Positions 8,882-15,881 of a stretch of 26,859 nt of DNA are shown here, in pieces. The number at the start of each line of letters is the position of its first letter. The stretch's first letter is position 1. A program made the position numbers and the translations under genes. The stretch is from Methylopumilus sp036567085. GTDB taxonomy: Bacteria; Pseudomonadota; Gammaproteobacteria; Burkholderiales; Methylophilaceae. Below the pieces are notes generated by a model. The model was not told the origin of the DNA. It did no database searches and was given only the letters and a program-made list of their open reading frames with translations. The DNA is taken from assembly GCA_036567085.1 (NCBI GenBank), contig DATCVG010000024.1, positions 1-26,859 of the forward strand, written 5' to 3'.

Positions 8882-9496
8882 CTACCAACGTTTATTATTG
8901 TGTTGTGACAATAATGGTTTTAATTTCTCTGCAATGGTTTCACGCGCTCTAAAAATACGTGAACGGACTGTACCAATGGGGCAATCCATGAGCTCCGCAA
9001 TTTCTTCATAACTTAAACCCTCAATTTCACGTAATGTAATCGCGACTTTTAATTCTTCTGGTAAAGATTCAATCGCAGTATTGACCGTAATGCCAATCTC
9101 TTTAGTCAAAAGCGTGGTTTCTGGGTTATCAGCTTCCGCCACTTGATGGGTTTCTTCAAACTCACCATCTTCATTTTCAAACTCAGTCATGTTGCGCGGG
9201 CGTTTACCCATCGCGACTAAATGATTTTTTGCCGTATTAATGCCAATACGATAGAGCCATGTATAAAAGGCACTATCCCCCCTAAAATTAGGAAGTGCAC
9301 GATAGGCTTTAATAAAAGTCTCCTGCACGATATCTTCAATTTCAGTTTGATCGCGCACCATGCGGGTGAGAATACGGCCTAATTTTCTATGGTATTTTTC
9401 AACCAATAAACCAAAGGCTTTTTTATCCCCTTTTTGCGCACTTTCCACCAAAACTTGATCAAGTGCACGATTCGGATTTTCTATTTTGTCACTCAT
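8882..9496 (-). CDS. rpoE: RNA polymerase sigma factor RpoE (sigma E/AlgU)
   Basis: This ECF sigma factor directs transcription of envelope-stress genes. Region 2 shows EDIVQETFIKAYRALPNFRG and DSAFYTWLYRIGINTAKNHL, almost identical to E. coli RpoE. Region 4 shows SLPEELKVAITLREIEGLSY and CPIGTVRSRIFRARE. I place the start at the ATG at 9496 (MSDKIENPNRALDQVLVESA), which lines up with E. coli MSEQLTDQVLVERVQ and gives 204 residues, the family size. The frame is open to an ATG at 9601, adding 35 unfamiliar residues. Neither start has a well-spaced Shine-Dalgarno. It heads rpoE-rseA-rseB-rseC-mucD and is divergent from nadB, as in E. coli. Confidence 0.95.
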   Translation of the reverse strand: MSDKIENPNRALDQVLVESAQKGDKKAFGLLVEKYHRKLGRILTRMVRDQTEIEDIVQETFIKAYRALPNFRGDSAFYTWLYRIGINTAKNHLVAMGKRPRNMTEFENEDGEFEETHQVAEADNPETTLLTKEIGITVNTAIESLPEELKVAITLREIEGLSYEEIAELMDCPIGTVRSRIFRARETIAEKLKPLLSQHNNKRW

Positions 9497-9549
9497 AGAT
9501 TGGCTTGACGATAATTCAACATGCTCTGCAGTATACACGGCAGGCCTAT

Positions 9550-9578
9550 CTTGAACGAGTGATAATTTAGTTTGTTCT
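9550..9578 (-). promoter_or_regulatory. Candidate sigma E-type promoter upstream of rpoE
   Basis: On the minus strand an AGAACA element (9578-9573) and a TTCAAG element (9555-9550) are spaced 16-17 bases apart, resembling the sigma E pattern GGAACTT / GTCAAA. The predicted start near 9543 would give a 5' leader of about 47 bases to the preferred rpoE start at 9496. Autoregulation of rpoE by sigma E is known in E. coli. The match is partial, and the element falls inside the extended reading frame if the gene begins at 9601. Confidence 0.3.
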
Positions 9579-9710
9579 ATGTTATTGTTAAGTCTTGGCA
9601 TCGTTTTTTATAAACCCCTGAATGAATCTTTCACATTAAAAACTTAAAACATACTATATATATGTTCATTGACGCCCTCTCTATTAATTAGTTCATGGAA
9701 AATATTATAA

Positions 9711-11333
9711 ATGTTACGTTGTGATGTGCTGATTATAGGAAGCGGTCTAGCCGGTCTCACCTCAGCACTTAAACTCGCAAATCATAAAAAGGTACTCATT
9801 GTAAGTAAGCGTGAGATCTTAGATAGCTCAAGTCAATGGGCCCAAGGTGGGGTTGCGGCTGTGATGTCGAGTGACGACTCCGTGGAGAGTCATGCAAAGG
9901 ATACAGAATTTGTAGGCGGAGGTTTAACGGACCCTAAGGTGGCAAGCTTTGTTGCATCCCATGGTCATGAAGCCATTCAGTGGCTTATCGATTTAGACGT
10001 ACCCTTTAGTCGCGATGAAGCCACACAACAATTTCATTTAACTCAAGAAGGTGGTCATAGCCATAGGCGCGTCGTACATGCTAAAGATGCGACGGGTCGC
10101 GCGATACAAAAAACTTTAAGTGATAAAGTTAAATCACATCCAAATATCACGGTGCTTGAAAACCATATTGCGGTCGATCTCATCACAGAAAACAAATCTT
10201 TAAAAGTTGCCAAAATTAAATCGAATCGATGCTTAGGTGCTTATGTCTTAAATAATAAAACCGGCAAAGTGATGACGATCGCGTCACACGAGACGATTCT
10301 TGCAGCGGGTGGCGTGAGTAAAGTCTATCTCTATACAACGAACCCTGATGTGAGCACAGGAGATGGGGTAGCGATGGCATGGCGAGCGGGTTGCAGAGTC
10401 GCTAACATGGAATTCATCCAATTTCATCCAACCTGCCTATACCATCCTAAAGCCAAATCTTTTTTGATTTCTGAAATTGTGAGAGGTGAAGGCGGACTTT
10501 TAAAATTACCCGATGGATCTCGCTTCATGGATGAGTATGACGAAAGAGGTGAATTAGCCTCACGGGATATTGTGGCTAGAGCGATTGACTTTGAAATGAA
10601 AAAGCGCGGTATTGATTGTGTCTATTTAGATATCTCCCATAAGTCAGCTGATTTTATTAAGTCACACTTTCCGACAATCTATGCTCGCTGTTTAGAATTA
10701 GGTATCGACATCACCAAAGAATGGATTCCAGTGGTCCCTGCTGCTCACTATAGCTGCGGAGGTGTGATGACAGATTTATCGGGTCAAACTGATTTAGCGC
10801 ATCTTTATGCCATTGGTGAAACGGCTTATACAGGTCTTCATGGTGCGAACCGTCTAGCGAGCAATTCACTTCTTGAATGCTTGGTATTTGGTGATGCAGT
10901 CGCCAAACATATTCTCAATTCAAAAGTAGATGCATCCAGTTTTGATTTACCGCATTGGGATGAAAGCCGAGTGACTGATGCGGATGAAGAAATTCTCATC
11001 ACGCATACTTGGAATGAATTACGAAGATTCATGTGGAATTATGTAGGTATTGTGAGAACCAATAAACGTTTATCCCGTGCGCTTCATCGTATTCATATGT
11101 TACGTGATGAAGTGCATGAGTTTTATACCAACTTTAAAGTAAGTCATAATCTCATTGAGCTAAGAAATCTTTTGCAGGTAGCAGAACTCATTGTAGAGTC
11201 AGCCATCGCAAGACATGAAAGTCGTGGACTTCATTTCAGTCGCGATTACCCAAAACAATTAAAGGATACAAAGCCTACGATTTTGAAACCCTCTAATTTT
11301 TACAGCCTCCTTGATCACGATCACGGACATTAA
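9711..11333 (+). CDS. nadB: L-aspartate oxidase NadB
   Basis: NadB is the flavoenzyme that oxidises L-aspartate to iminoaspartate, the first step of de novo NAD synthesis. The N-terminal FAD-binding GSGLAGL (10-16) is followed by SSSQWAQGGVAAV, then HSHRRVVHAKDATGRAIQ, GGVSKVYLYTTNPDVSTGDG, FHPTCLYH and AAHYSCGGVMTD. All of these are characteristic of NadB rather than of succinate dehydrogenase SdhA; the length of 540 equals that of E. coli NadB, and the C-terminal helical domain is present. A GGAAAA lies about 11 bases before the ATG. It stands alone on its strand, divergent from rpoE. No nadA or nadC is in the window. Confidence 0.97.
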   Translation: MLRCDVLIIGSGLAGLTSALKLANHKKVLIVSKREILDSSSQWAQGGVAAVMSSDDSVESHAKDTEFVGGGLTDPKVASFVASHGHEAIQWLIDLDVPFSRDEATQQFHLTQEGGHSHRRVVHAKDATGRAIQKTLSDKVKSHPNITVLENHIAVDLITENKSLKVAKIKSNRCLGAYVLNNKTGKVMTIASHETILAAGGVSKVYLYTTNPDVSTGDGVAMAWRAGCRVANMEFIQFHPTCLYHPKAKSFLISEIVRGEGGLLKLPDGSRFMDEYDERGELASRDIVARAIDFEMKKRGIDCVYLDISHKSADFIKSHFPTIYARCLELGIDITKEWIPVVPAAHYSCGGVMTDLSGQTDLAHLYAIGETAYTGLHGANRLASNSLLECLVFGDAVAKHILNSKVDASSFDLPHWDESRVTDADEEILITHTWNELRRFMWNYVGIVRTNKRLSRALHRIHMLRDEVHEFYTNFKVSHNLIELRNLLQVAELIVESAIARHESRGLHFSRDYPKQLKDTKPTILKPSNFYSLLDHDHGH

Positions 11334-11408
11334 AATAATTGTAAAAAAAGTCGTACCTCACGCCTTTCATCCCCTATAAAATATAAAAAACATTTGAAGG
11401 AAATTTTT

Positions 11409-11888
11409 ATGCAAGTCTCCATGAACACAGTAGTCACTATGACCTACGAACTTAAAGATGCTGATGGTGTTGTTTTAGAATCAAGTGATCAACCTGTGGC
11501 TTATCTTCATGGCGGCTATGACAACATTTTTCCAAAAGTCGAAGAGGCCATGCATGGAAAAAATATTGGCGACACCATAGAATTAGCGCTGGAACCTGTT
11601 GATGCTTTCGGGGAGTATGATGCAGAACTTGTTCAAATAGAGCCTGCATCAGCTTTTCCTGCAGAAAATTTGAAAGAAGGGGCGCAATTCGAGGGTGAAG
11701 ATGAAACCGGTGAAGTGATCTTATATACAGTCACCAATATAGCCGATGGTCAAGTTGTTGTCGACGGCAATCATCCCTGGGCAGGTCAACGTATTATTTT
11801 TAAAGCCACCATTAAAGACGTTCGCTCTGCCAACCAAGAAGAAGTCTCTCATCAACACGTCCACGGTGCCGGTGGTCATCATCACTAA
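11409..11888 (+). CDS. slyD: FKBP-type peptidyl-prolyl cis-trans isomerase, SlyD family
   Basis: SlyD is a cytoplasmic prolyl isomerase and chaperone that also binds metal ions. The FKBP half-domain shows VTMTYELKDADGVVLESS and VAYLHGGYDNIFPKVEEAMH. The insert-in-flap chaperone domain covers about residues 70-120, and NHPWAGQRIIFKATIKDVR closes the fold. The tail ends HQHVHGAGGHHH, a shortened form of the histidine-rich nickel-binding tail of E. coli SlyD. The frame extends to a TTG at 11394, but the ATG at 11409 has AAGGAA 6 bases upstream and gives the usual start, 159 residues. It is monocistronic between nadB and a small exported protein gene. Confidence 0.94.
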   Translation: MQVSMNTVVTMTYELKDADGVVLESSDQPVAYLHGGYDNIFPKVEEAMHGKNIGDTIELALEPVDAFGEYDAELVQIEPASAFPAENLKEGAQFEGEDETGEVILYTVTNIADGQVVVDGNHPWAGQRIIFKATIKDVRSANQEEVSHQHVHGAGGHHH

Positions 11889-11906
11889 AAAGTCGTTATT
11901 TTGAGC

Positions 11907-11934
11907 TTGAATTTTTTTTTAAATATGGCATAGT
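11907..11934 (+). promoter_or_regulatory. Candidate promoter for the LPAGG protein gene
   Basis: TTGAAT (11907-11912) and CATAGT (11929-11934) are spaced 16 bases apart, with an A/T-rich spacer containing a run of nine T. A start near 11941 would leave a leader of about 40 bases with a good GGGAG ribosome binding site before the ATG at 11981. The leader holds two copies of ACTATTTAT 12 bases apart (11950 and 11961), of unknown meaning. Confidence 0.4.
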
Positions 11935-11980
11935 TAATTGGCAGGTATGACTATTTATTAACTATTTATAGGGAGTTTCA

Positions 11981-12343
11981 ATGAAAACGATTTATAAGTT
12001 TTTGATTCATGTTTTAATTTCAAGTCTTGTCCTTGTACCCTTTAGTCTTAATGCCGCTATGATCTCGACAGATAAAGCGCTTAGCTCTTCACAAAGTATT
12101 GAAAATAAAAATAAAGTGAATGAGTTCTTCAATCGCAGTGATGTGATCGCAAAGTTCGAGTCTATGGGTGTCACACCTCAAATGGCTCAAGAGCGTATTA
12201 ATGCGATGACTCAAGCAGAAGTTAATCAACTTGCCCAGAATATTGATTCACTTCCAGCTGGGGGGACTACTATTCAAACAGCTGGTTGGATAGGAATTGT
12301 CCTTGGTTTAGGACTCCTCTTATACTGGCTCTACAATAGATAA
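11981..12343 (+). CDS. PA2779-family small exported membrane protein with C-terminal LPAGG-helix-basic tail
   Basis: This 120-residue protein has a signal peptide (about 1-25, ending SLNA or LNAA) and a polar helical middle (about 27-90). The C-terminus is tripartite: LPAGG (91-95), a hydrophobic helix (102-118, GWIGIVLGLGLLLYWLY) and a basic end, NR. I recognise it as resembling the uncharacterised Pseudomonas PA2779 family, and its downstream neighbour resembles PA2778, so the pair is conserved. No function is established. The tail resembles C-terminal sorting or processing signals, and the double glycine invites comparison with C39-type processing sites, but that is inference. Expression looks independent: it has its own promoter-like sequence, a GGGAG ribosome binding site and an intrinsic terminator 21 bases after the stop. 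Confidence 0.8.
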   Translation: MKTIYKFLIHVLISSLVLVPFSLNAAMISTDKALSSSQSIENKNKVNEFFNRSDVIAKFESMGVTPQMAQERINAMTQAEVNQLAQNIDSLPAGGTTIQTAGWIGIVLGLGLLLYWLYNR

Positions 12344-12363
12344 AATTTTTAAATTTACCTTTC

Positions 12364-12397
12364 AAAAAGCCTGCCGCTGTGTGGGCTTTTTTATTTT
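12364..12397 (+). terminator. Intrinsic terminator overlapping the apparent start of the next gene
   Basis: AAAAAGCC (12364-12371) pairs with GGCTTTTT (12384-12391). The stem can extend inward by two wobble pairs and a C-G pair, leaving a 6-base loop, and the right arm runs into TTTTTTATTTT. This is a textbook terminator for the small exported protein gene. The GTG annotated as the start of the peptidase gene (12381) lies in the right arm of the stem. Confidence 0.8.
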
Positions 12398-13331
12398 CCT
12401 AAGTCTATTAGGTGGCTGCGCTAATCTGCCACAAACCGCAGCTATTTTGGAGCGCTTACCCTCCGATATTGCATTGCGTGTTGAATTAGAAAATGTGCCT
12501 TTTTTTCCTCAGGATGACTATCAATGTGGTCCTGCATCATTAGCGACTGTCCTTAATGCCTCTGGTATTAAAATTGAACCCGAAACGTTAGTAGGTCAAG
12601 TTTATATTCCATCCAAAAAAGGAAGCCTTCAGATTGAAATGCTCACAGCGATTAGAAGACAAGGGCGTATCGCTTATGAACTCCAGCCCCAACTCATCGA
12701 TATCTTAAGAGAAATCAACGCGGGTCGCCCTGTCTTGGTTCTTGAAAATTTTAATTCAGGATTTTCACAAACATGGCACTATGCAGTTGTCATAGGCTAC
12801 GATCTTAATCGCGAAGAAATGATCAGTCGATCTGGGACTAATCGACGAGAGACTTTATCCTTCAATACTTTTGAGTATATTTGGAAACAAGGCGGTTATT
12901 GGGCGTATGTTGTGTTACCACTTGATGAATTGCCTGCGACAGTGAATGAACAACGTTACACCCAGTCCGTATCAGCTCTTGAAGAAAGTGGTCAGTTACA
13001 TCATGCCAAAATAGCTTACCAAACCCTATTGAAGCGCTGGCCCAAAAATCTCATCGGGCAAATCGGTTTAGGAAATATAGCTTACGCGCGCGGTGAGCTT
13101 GAGTCTGCAAAAAAAATCTTAACTGAAGCCATTCATCATCACCCAGACAATGCGCTTATTCATAATAACCTTGCGCATGTATTAGCTGAACTCGGTGATA
13201 TCAAAGAAGCTATTAAAGTAGCAGAAAAAGCTGTGGCTTTAGGCGGCCCTCTTTTAGAGGATGCCAAAGCAACCCTTAAAGAAATTCAAATCCAAGAGGG
13301 TAAAGGTAAATCACATCACAAGAAAAAATAA
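12381..13331 (+). CDS. PA2778-family lipoprotein: C39/papain-like cysteine peptidase with TPR repeats
   Basis: An N-terminal hydrophobic segment ends in lipobox LLGGC (lipidated C13). The peptidase-like domain follows (about 35-180), with VPFFPQDDYQCGPASLATVL (Q48, candidate nucleophile C49) and WHYAVVIGYD (candidate H133). This resembles peptidase family C39, but here it is outside the inner membrane and not fused to an ABC transporter. Roughly three TPR helices pairs (about 192-300) and a basic KKK tail end the protein. I recognise the layout as PA2778-like; substrate and role are unknown. The start is uncertain: GTG 12381 has no Shine-Dalgarno and gives a signal peptide without a positive n-region. 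The frame is open upstream to 12312 and would add a basic stretch (KFTFQKACRC), but only via a rare ATT or ATA start. Confidence 0.8.
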   Translation: MGFFIFLSLLGGCANLPQTAAILERLPSDIALRVELENVPFFPQDDYQCGPASLATVLNASGIKIEPETLVGQVYIPSKKGSLQIEMLTAIRRQGRIAYELQPQLIDILREINAGRPVLVLENFNSGFSQTWHYAVVIGYDLNREEMISRSGTNRRETLSFNTFEYIWKQGGYWAYVVLPLDELPATVNEQRYTQSVSALEESGQLHHAKIAYQTLLKRWPKNLIGQIGLGNIAYARGELESAKKILTEAIHHHPDNALIHNNLAHVLAELGDIKEAIKVAEKAVALGGPLLEDAKATLKEIQIQEGKGKSHHKKK

Positions 13332-13342
13332 GTCGATATGAT

Positions 13343-14143
13343 TTAATTTTTGAGTGTTGCGGGGATATGACTTGCAATAATAGCTTGCATGTCATCATGA
13401 ATTTTAGGGGATGCGACTAAAATATTTCCCGACTCGAGCCATCCTGTTTGGCCAGATAGGTCAGTCACAATGCCGCCAGCCTCCTGAATAAGAAGTCCGC
13501 CGGCCGCAATATCCCATGGCGACAATCCAATTTCCCAAAAACCATCGAGCGCGCCACTCGCCACATACGCTAAATCTAATGCGGCAGAGCCAGCACGGCG
13601 AATACCTGTTGTTTTTTGTATCATGGATTTAAACATGTGGAGATAATCATCTAGGTATTTAAAATCACGAAATGGGAATCCAGTGCCTATCAGTGCCTCT
13701 TGGAGTTTGTCACATTTCGAAACGCGGATACGCTTGTCATTCAAGAACGCGCCACGACCCTTAGTCGCCGTGTATAAATCATTTCGATTCGGTTCGTAAA
13801 TGACCGCTTGCGTGATCTCACCTTTATGTTGTAAAGCAATCGATACACAATACTGTGGAAAGTTATGTAAGAAATTTGTGGTGCCATCTAATGGATCGAT
13901 GATCCAAATGAAATCACTTTGATGGGATGTCGAACCTGATTCTTCCCCTAAGAAACCGTGTGAAGGATATGCATCCTTTAAAGTATCAATAATCGCGCGC
14001 TCAGCGGCGACATCGACTTCACTTACAAAGTCATTAAAGTTTTTACTTTTGATAGTTAAAGTTCCGATATCTTGCGATGCTCGATTAATAATGGCGCCTG
14101 CACGTCTGGCTGCCTTCACTGCAATGTTTAACATCGGATGCAT
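13343..14143 (-). CDS. suhB: Inositol-1-monophosphatase family protein SuhB
   Basis: SuhB hydrolyses inositol monophosphate in vitro and in E. coli also acts with the Nus factors in rRNA transcription antitermination. Metal-binding residues are visible: E67/E68 in GEES, D83 and D86 in DPLDGTTNF, and D211 in WDIAAG. The 266 residues equal the E. coli length (267). It lies divergent from trmJ with 94 bases between, the same arrangement as E. coli suhB-trmJ. It converges on the cysteine peptidase gene with only 11 bases between their stops, leaving no room for a terminator. Confidence 0.94.
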   Translation of the reverse strand: MHPMLNIAVKAARRAGAIINRASQDIGTLTIKSKNFNDFVSEVDVAAERAIIDTLKDAYPSHGFLGEESGSTSHQSDFIWIIDPLDGTTNFLHNFPQYCVSIALQHKGEITQAVIYEPNRNDLYTATKGRGAFLNDKRIRVSKCDKLQEALIGTGFPFRDFKYLDDYLHMFKSMIQKTTGIRRAGSAALDLAYVASGALDGFWEIGLSPWDIAAGGLLIQEAGGIVTDLSGQTGWLESGNILVASPKIHDDMQAIIASHIPATLKN

Positions 14144-14205
14144 AAATGGATTTCTTTCTTTTTTTTAAGAACGTGTCTATTTAAATCTTTGTTTTTTTAT
14201 AGACT

Positions 14206-14214
14206 TGATAAAAT
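14206..14214 (+). promoter_or_regulatory. Candidate extended -10 promoter of trmJ
   Basis: TGATAAAAT (TG at 14206, TAAAAT 14209-14214) fits an extended -10 element. The predicted transcript start near 14221 leaves a 17-base leader containing AAGGAA before the trmJ ATG. No good -35 hexamer is seen, which is tolerable for extended -10 promoters. Confidence 0.45.
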
Positions 14215-14237
14215 GCTATTTTACATGAAGGAACTCC

Positions 14238-14981
14238 ATGGTCGACACTTCAGAAGCTCTTCATCGCATTCGAATTATTCTTTGCGAGACAAGTCACCCA
14301 GGTAATATTGGTGCCACTGCGCGTGCGATGAAGACGATGGGCATTTATTCACTTTATCTTGTATCACCTAAAAAATTTCCACATGCTGAAGCGACTGCAA
14401 TGGCATCGGGCGCTGATGATATTCTAATAAATGCGAACGTTGTCGATGATTTAGAGAATGCTTTAAAAGGTGTCAAGCTTGCTGTGGGTTTGTCTGCAAG
14501 AAGACGCGAATTATCTCAACCCTATTTAGACATTCGTGAAGTTGCAAATGAAATGATTCGCATTGCAGATCAGTCTGATGTGGCTTTTGTCTTTGGTAAT
14601 GAAACAAGTGGTCTTTCAAATCTTGAAACAAATCAATGCCAAATATTAAGTTTTATTCATGCCAACCCAAATTATTCGTCGCTTAATTTAGCGCAAGCCG
14701 TACAAGTGGTATGTCACGAATTAAGGCAGGCAAGCATTTCAAGAAACTCACCTAAGCTTTATACCAAGGACTTAGATCTCTTAGCGGATCATAATAGCTT
14801 GATGGGTTTCTTATCGCACCTAGAAACCATGCTCGACGAGATCGATTTCCTAGATAAGGTTCAAGGTGAGCGGTTGATGCAACGGCTTCATATCCTTTTC
14901 ACGAGAGCTCAACTCGAGATCGATGAAATCAATATTTTGCGCGGCATCTTAACGCAGGTTCAAAAAAAAATAAAATCGTAA
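14238..14981 (+). CDS. trmJ: tRNA (cytidine/uridine-32-2'-O)-methyltransferase TrmJ
   Basis: TrmJ methylates the 2'-hydroxyl of nucleotide 32 in the anticodon loop of several tRNAs using S-adenosylmethionine. It belongs to the SPOUT superfamily. Visible motifs are motif 1, HPGNIGATARAMK (20-32), motif 2, FGNETSGLSN (119-128), and motif 3, ANPNYSSLNLAQAVQ (142-156), which form the knotted cofactor site. A C-terminal helical extension of about 80 residues distinguishes TrmJ from the shorter TrmL. Length 247 matches E. coli (246). It has its own promoter-like sequence and AAGGAA. In E. coli trmJ also lies next to the isc operon; here cysE is placed between. Confidence 0.95.
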   Translation: MVDTSEALHRIRIILCETSHPGNIGATARAMKTMGIYSLYLVSPKKFPHAEATAMASGADDILINANVVDDLENALKGVKLAVGLSARRRELSQPYLDIREVANEMIRIADQSDVAFVFGNETSGLSNLETNQCQILSFIHANPNYSSLNLAQAVQVVCHELRQASISRNSPKLYTKDLDLLADHNSLMGFLSHLETMLDEIDFLDKVQGERLMQRLHILFTRAQLEIDEINILRGILTQVQKKIKS

Positions 14982-15028
14982 GGAAAGTTTTTTATTAACC
15001 TAGTAATTTAGTCAAGTTTAGCATTTCA

Positions 15029-15037
15029 TGCGATAAT
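15029..15037 (+). promoter_or_regulatory. Candidate extended -10 promoter of cysE
   Basis: TGCGATAAT (TG at 15029, GATAAT 15032-15037) ends 7 bases before the cysE ATG at 15045, so a start at the usual distance would coincide with the start codon. There is no Shine-Dalgarno before the ATG, which fits a leaderless transcript. The -35 region at 17 bases (TAGTCA) is weak. Confidence 0.4.
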
Positions 15038-15044
15038 TTCATTT

Positions 15045-15791
15045 ATGTTTAAAAAAATTCGAGAAGATATTGCCATTGTGTTTGAACGCGACCCTGCCGC
15101 GAGGTCAACACTTGAAGTGCTCACAACCTACCCTGGTGTGCATGCATTACTCATTCACCGTCTAGCTCACGCTTTTTGGCAAATTAAATTTTACTGGTTA
15201 GGTCGCATGATTTCTCATATCGGTCGTTGGTTCACGGGTATTGAAATTCATCCAGGTGCAACAATTGGTCGACGTGTATTCATTGATCATGGTATGGGTG
15301 TTGTGATCGGAGAAACTGCAATGATTGAAGATGATTGCACACTCTATCATGGCGTCACATTAGGGGGCACTTCTTGGAATAAAGGTAAACGTCATCCTAC
15401 GCTCAAGCAAGGTGTCGTGATTGGTGCGGGTGCCAAGATCTTAGGGCCGATTACCATTGGACGCGGGGCTAAAATCGGATCTAATGCAGTGGTTGTGAAA
15501 GACGTACCAGCGAAAGCCACAGCGGTCGGTATTCCTGCACGCATTGTCGAAGAAGAAGGTAAAACAAAGCAAAAAAGTGCGGTGCAATTACCAGCCTTTA
15601 ACGCTTATGCGGTGGGTAAAGACGAGCCTGATCCTATGCATAAAAATATTGAACATTTAATGTCAGCTATTAAAAAACAAAACCAGACGATTGAGCGTTT
15701 AGAAGCTCAAATTAAATCCTTAAAACCCATAGCCGACGAGGATCTCAAGCTCGGTAAGGCCTTCTCGCTTAAGAAAAAGTCACCTAAATAA
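15045..15791 (+). CDS. cysE: Serine O-acetyltransferase CysE
   Basis: CysE transfers acetyl from acetyl-CoA to L-serine, committing it to cysteine synthesis. An N-terminal helical part (about 1-60) precedes a left-handed beta-helix of hexapeptide repeats (about 65-170): IEIHPGATIGRRVFIDHGMG, VVIGETAMIEDDCTLYHGVT and GAGAKILGPITIGRGAKIGS. The catalytic pair is probably D81/H82 (IDHG), with H117 in GKRHPTL. The C-terminal 60 residues are charged and predicted coiled coil (KKQNQTIERLEAQIKSL), a feature of the alternative short-type enzymes. It sits directly before iscR, as cysE2 does in Azotobacter, and supplies the cysteine that IscS uses. Its stop codon touches the IscR operator. Confidence 0.94.
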   Translation: MFKKIREDIAIVFERDPAARSTLEVLTTYPGVHALLIHRLAHAFWQIKFYWLGRMISHIGRWFTGIEIHPGATIGRRVFIDHGMGVVIGETAMIEDDCTLYHGVTLGGTSWNKGKRHPTLKQGVVIGAGAKILGPITIGRGAKIGSNAVVVKDVPAKATAVGIPARIVEEEGKTKQKSAVQLPAFNAYAVGKDEPDPMHKNIEHLMSAIKKQNQTIERLEAQIKSLKPIADEDLKLGKAFSLKKKSPK

Positions 15792-15823
15792 TACTTGACT
15801 AAAATATTAGGTTATTCTATAGT
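15791..15823 (+). promoter_or_regulatory. isc operon promoter with IscR type 1 operator
   Basis: A -35 TTGACT (15795-15800) and -10 TATAGT (15818-15823) are spaced exactly 17 bases apart, a strong sigma-70 promoter. The 25 bases 15791-15815 match the E. coli type 1 IscR consensus (ATASYYGACT-RWWWYAG-TCRRSTAT) at 22 positions, counted by hand. The differences are at positions 17, 19 and 22. The operator covers the -35 and the spacer, so [2Fe-2S]-IscR should block polymerase, giving feedback repression of the operon when clusters are plentiful. Confidence 0.88.
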
Positions 15824-15881
15824 TTATGCTTGGAAAACTTAAAAAAGTTCTTAATTAAGTATAAAGATAAAGGATCTTCTT

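Noticed and set aside
9669..9674. TTGACG as a -35 for nadB
   Set aside because: No acceptable -10 hexamer lies 16-18 bases downstream; TATTAT at 9703 is 28 bases away and against the start codon.
11371..11380. CCCCTATAAA before slyD, like a sigma-32 heat-shock -10
   Set aside because: No CTTGAAA-like -35 element lies at the required distance upstream, so a heat-shock promoter is not supported.
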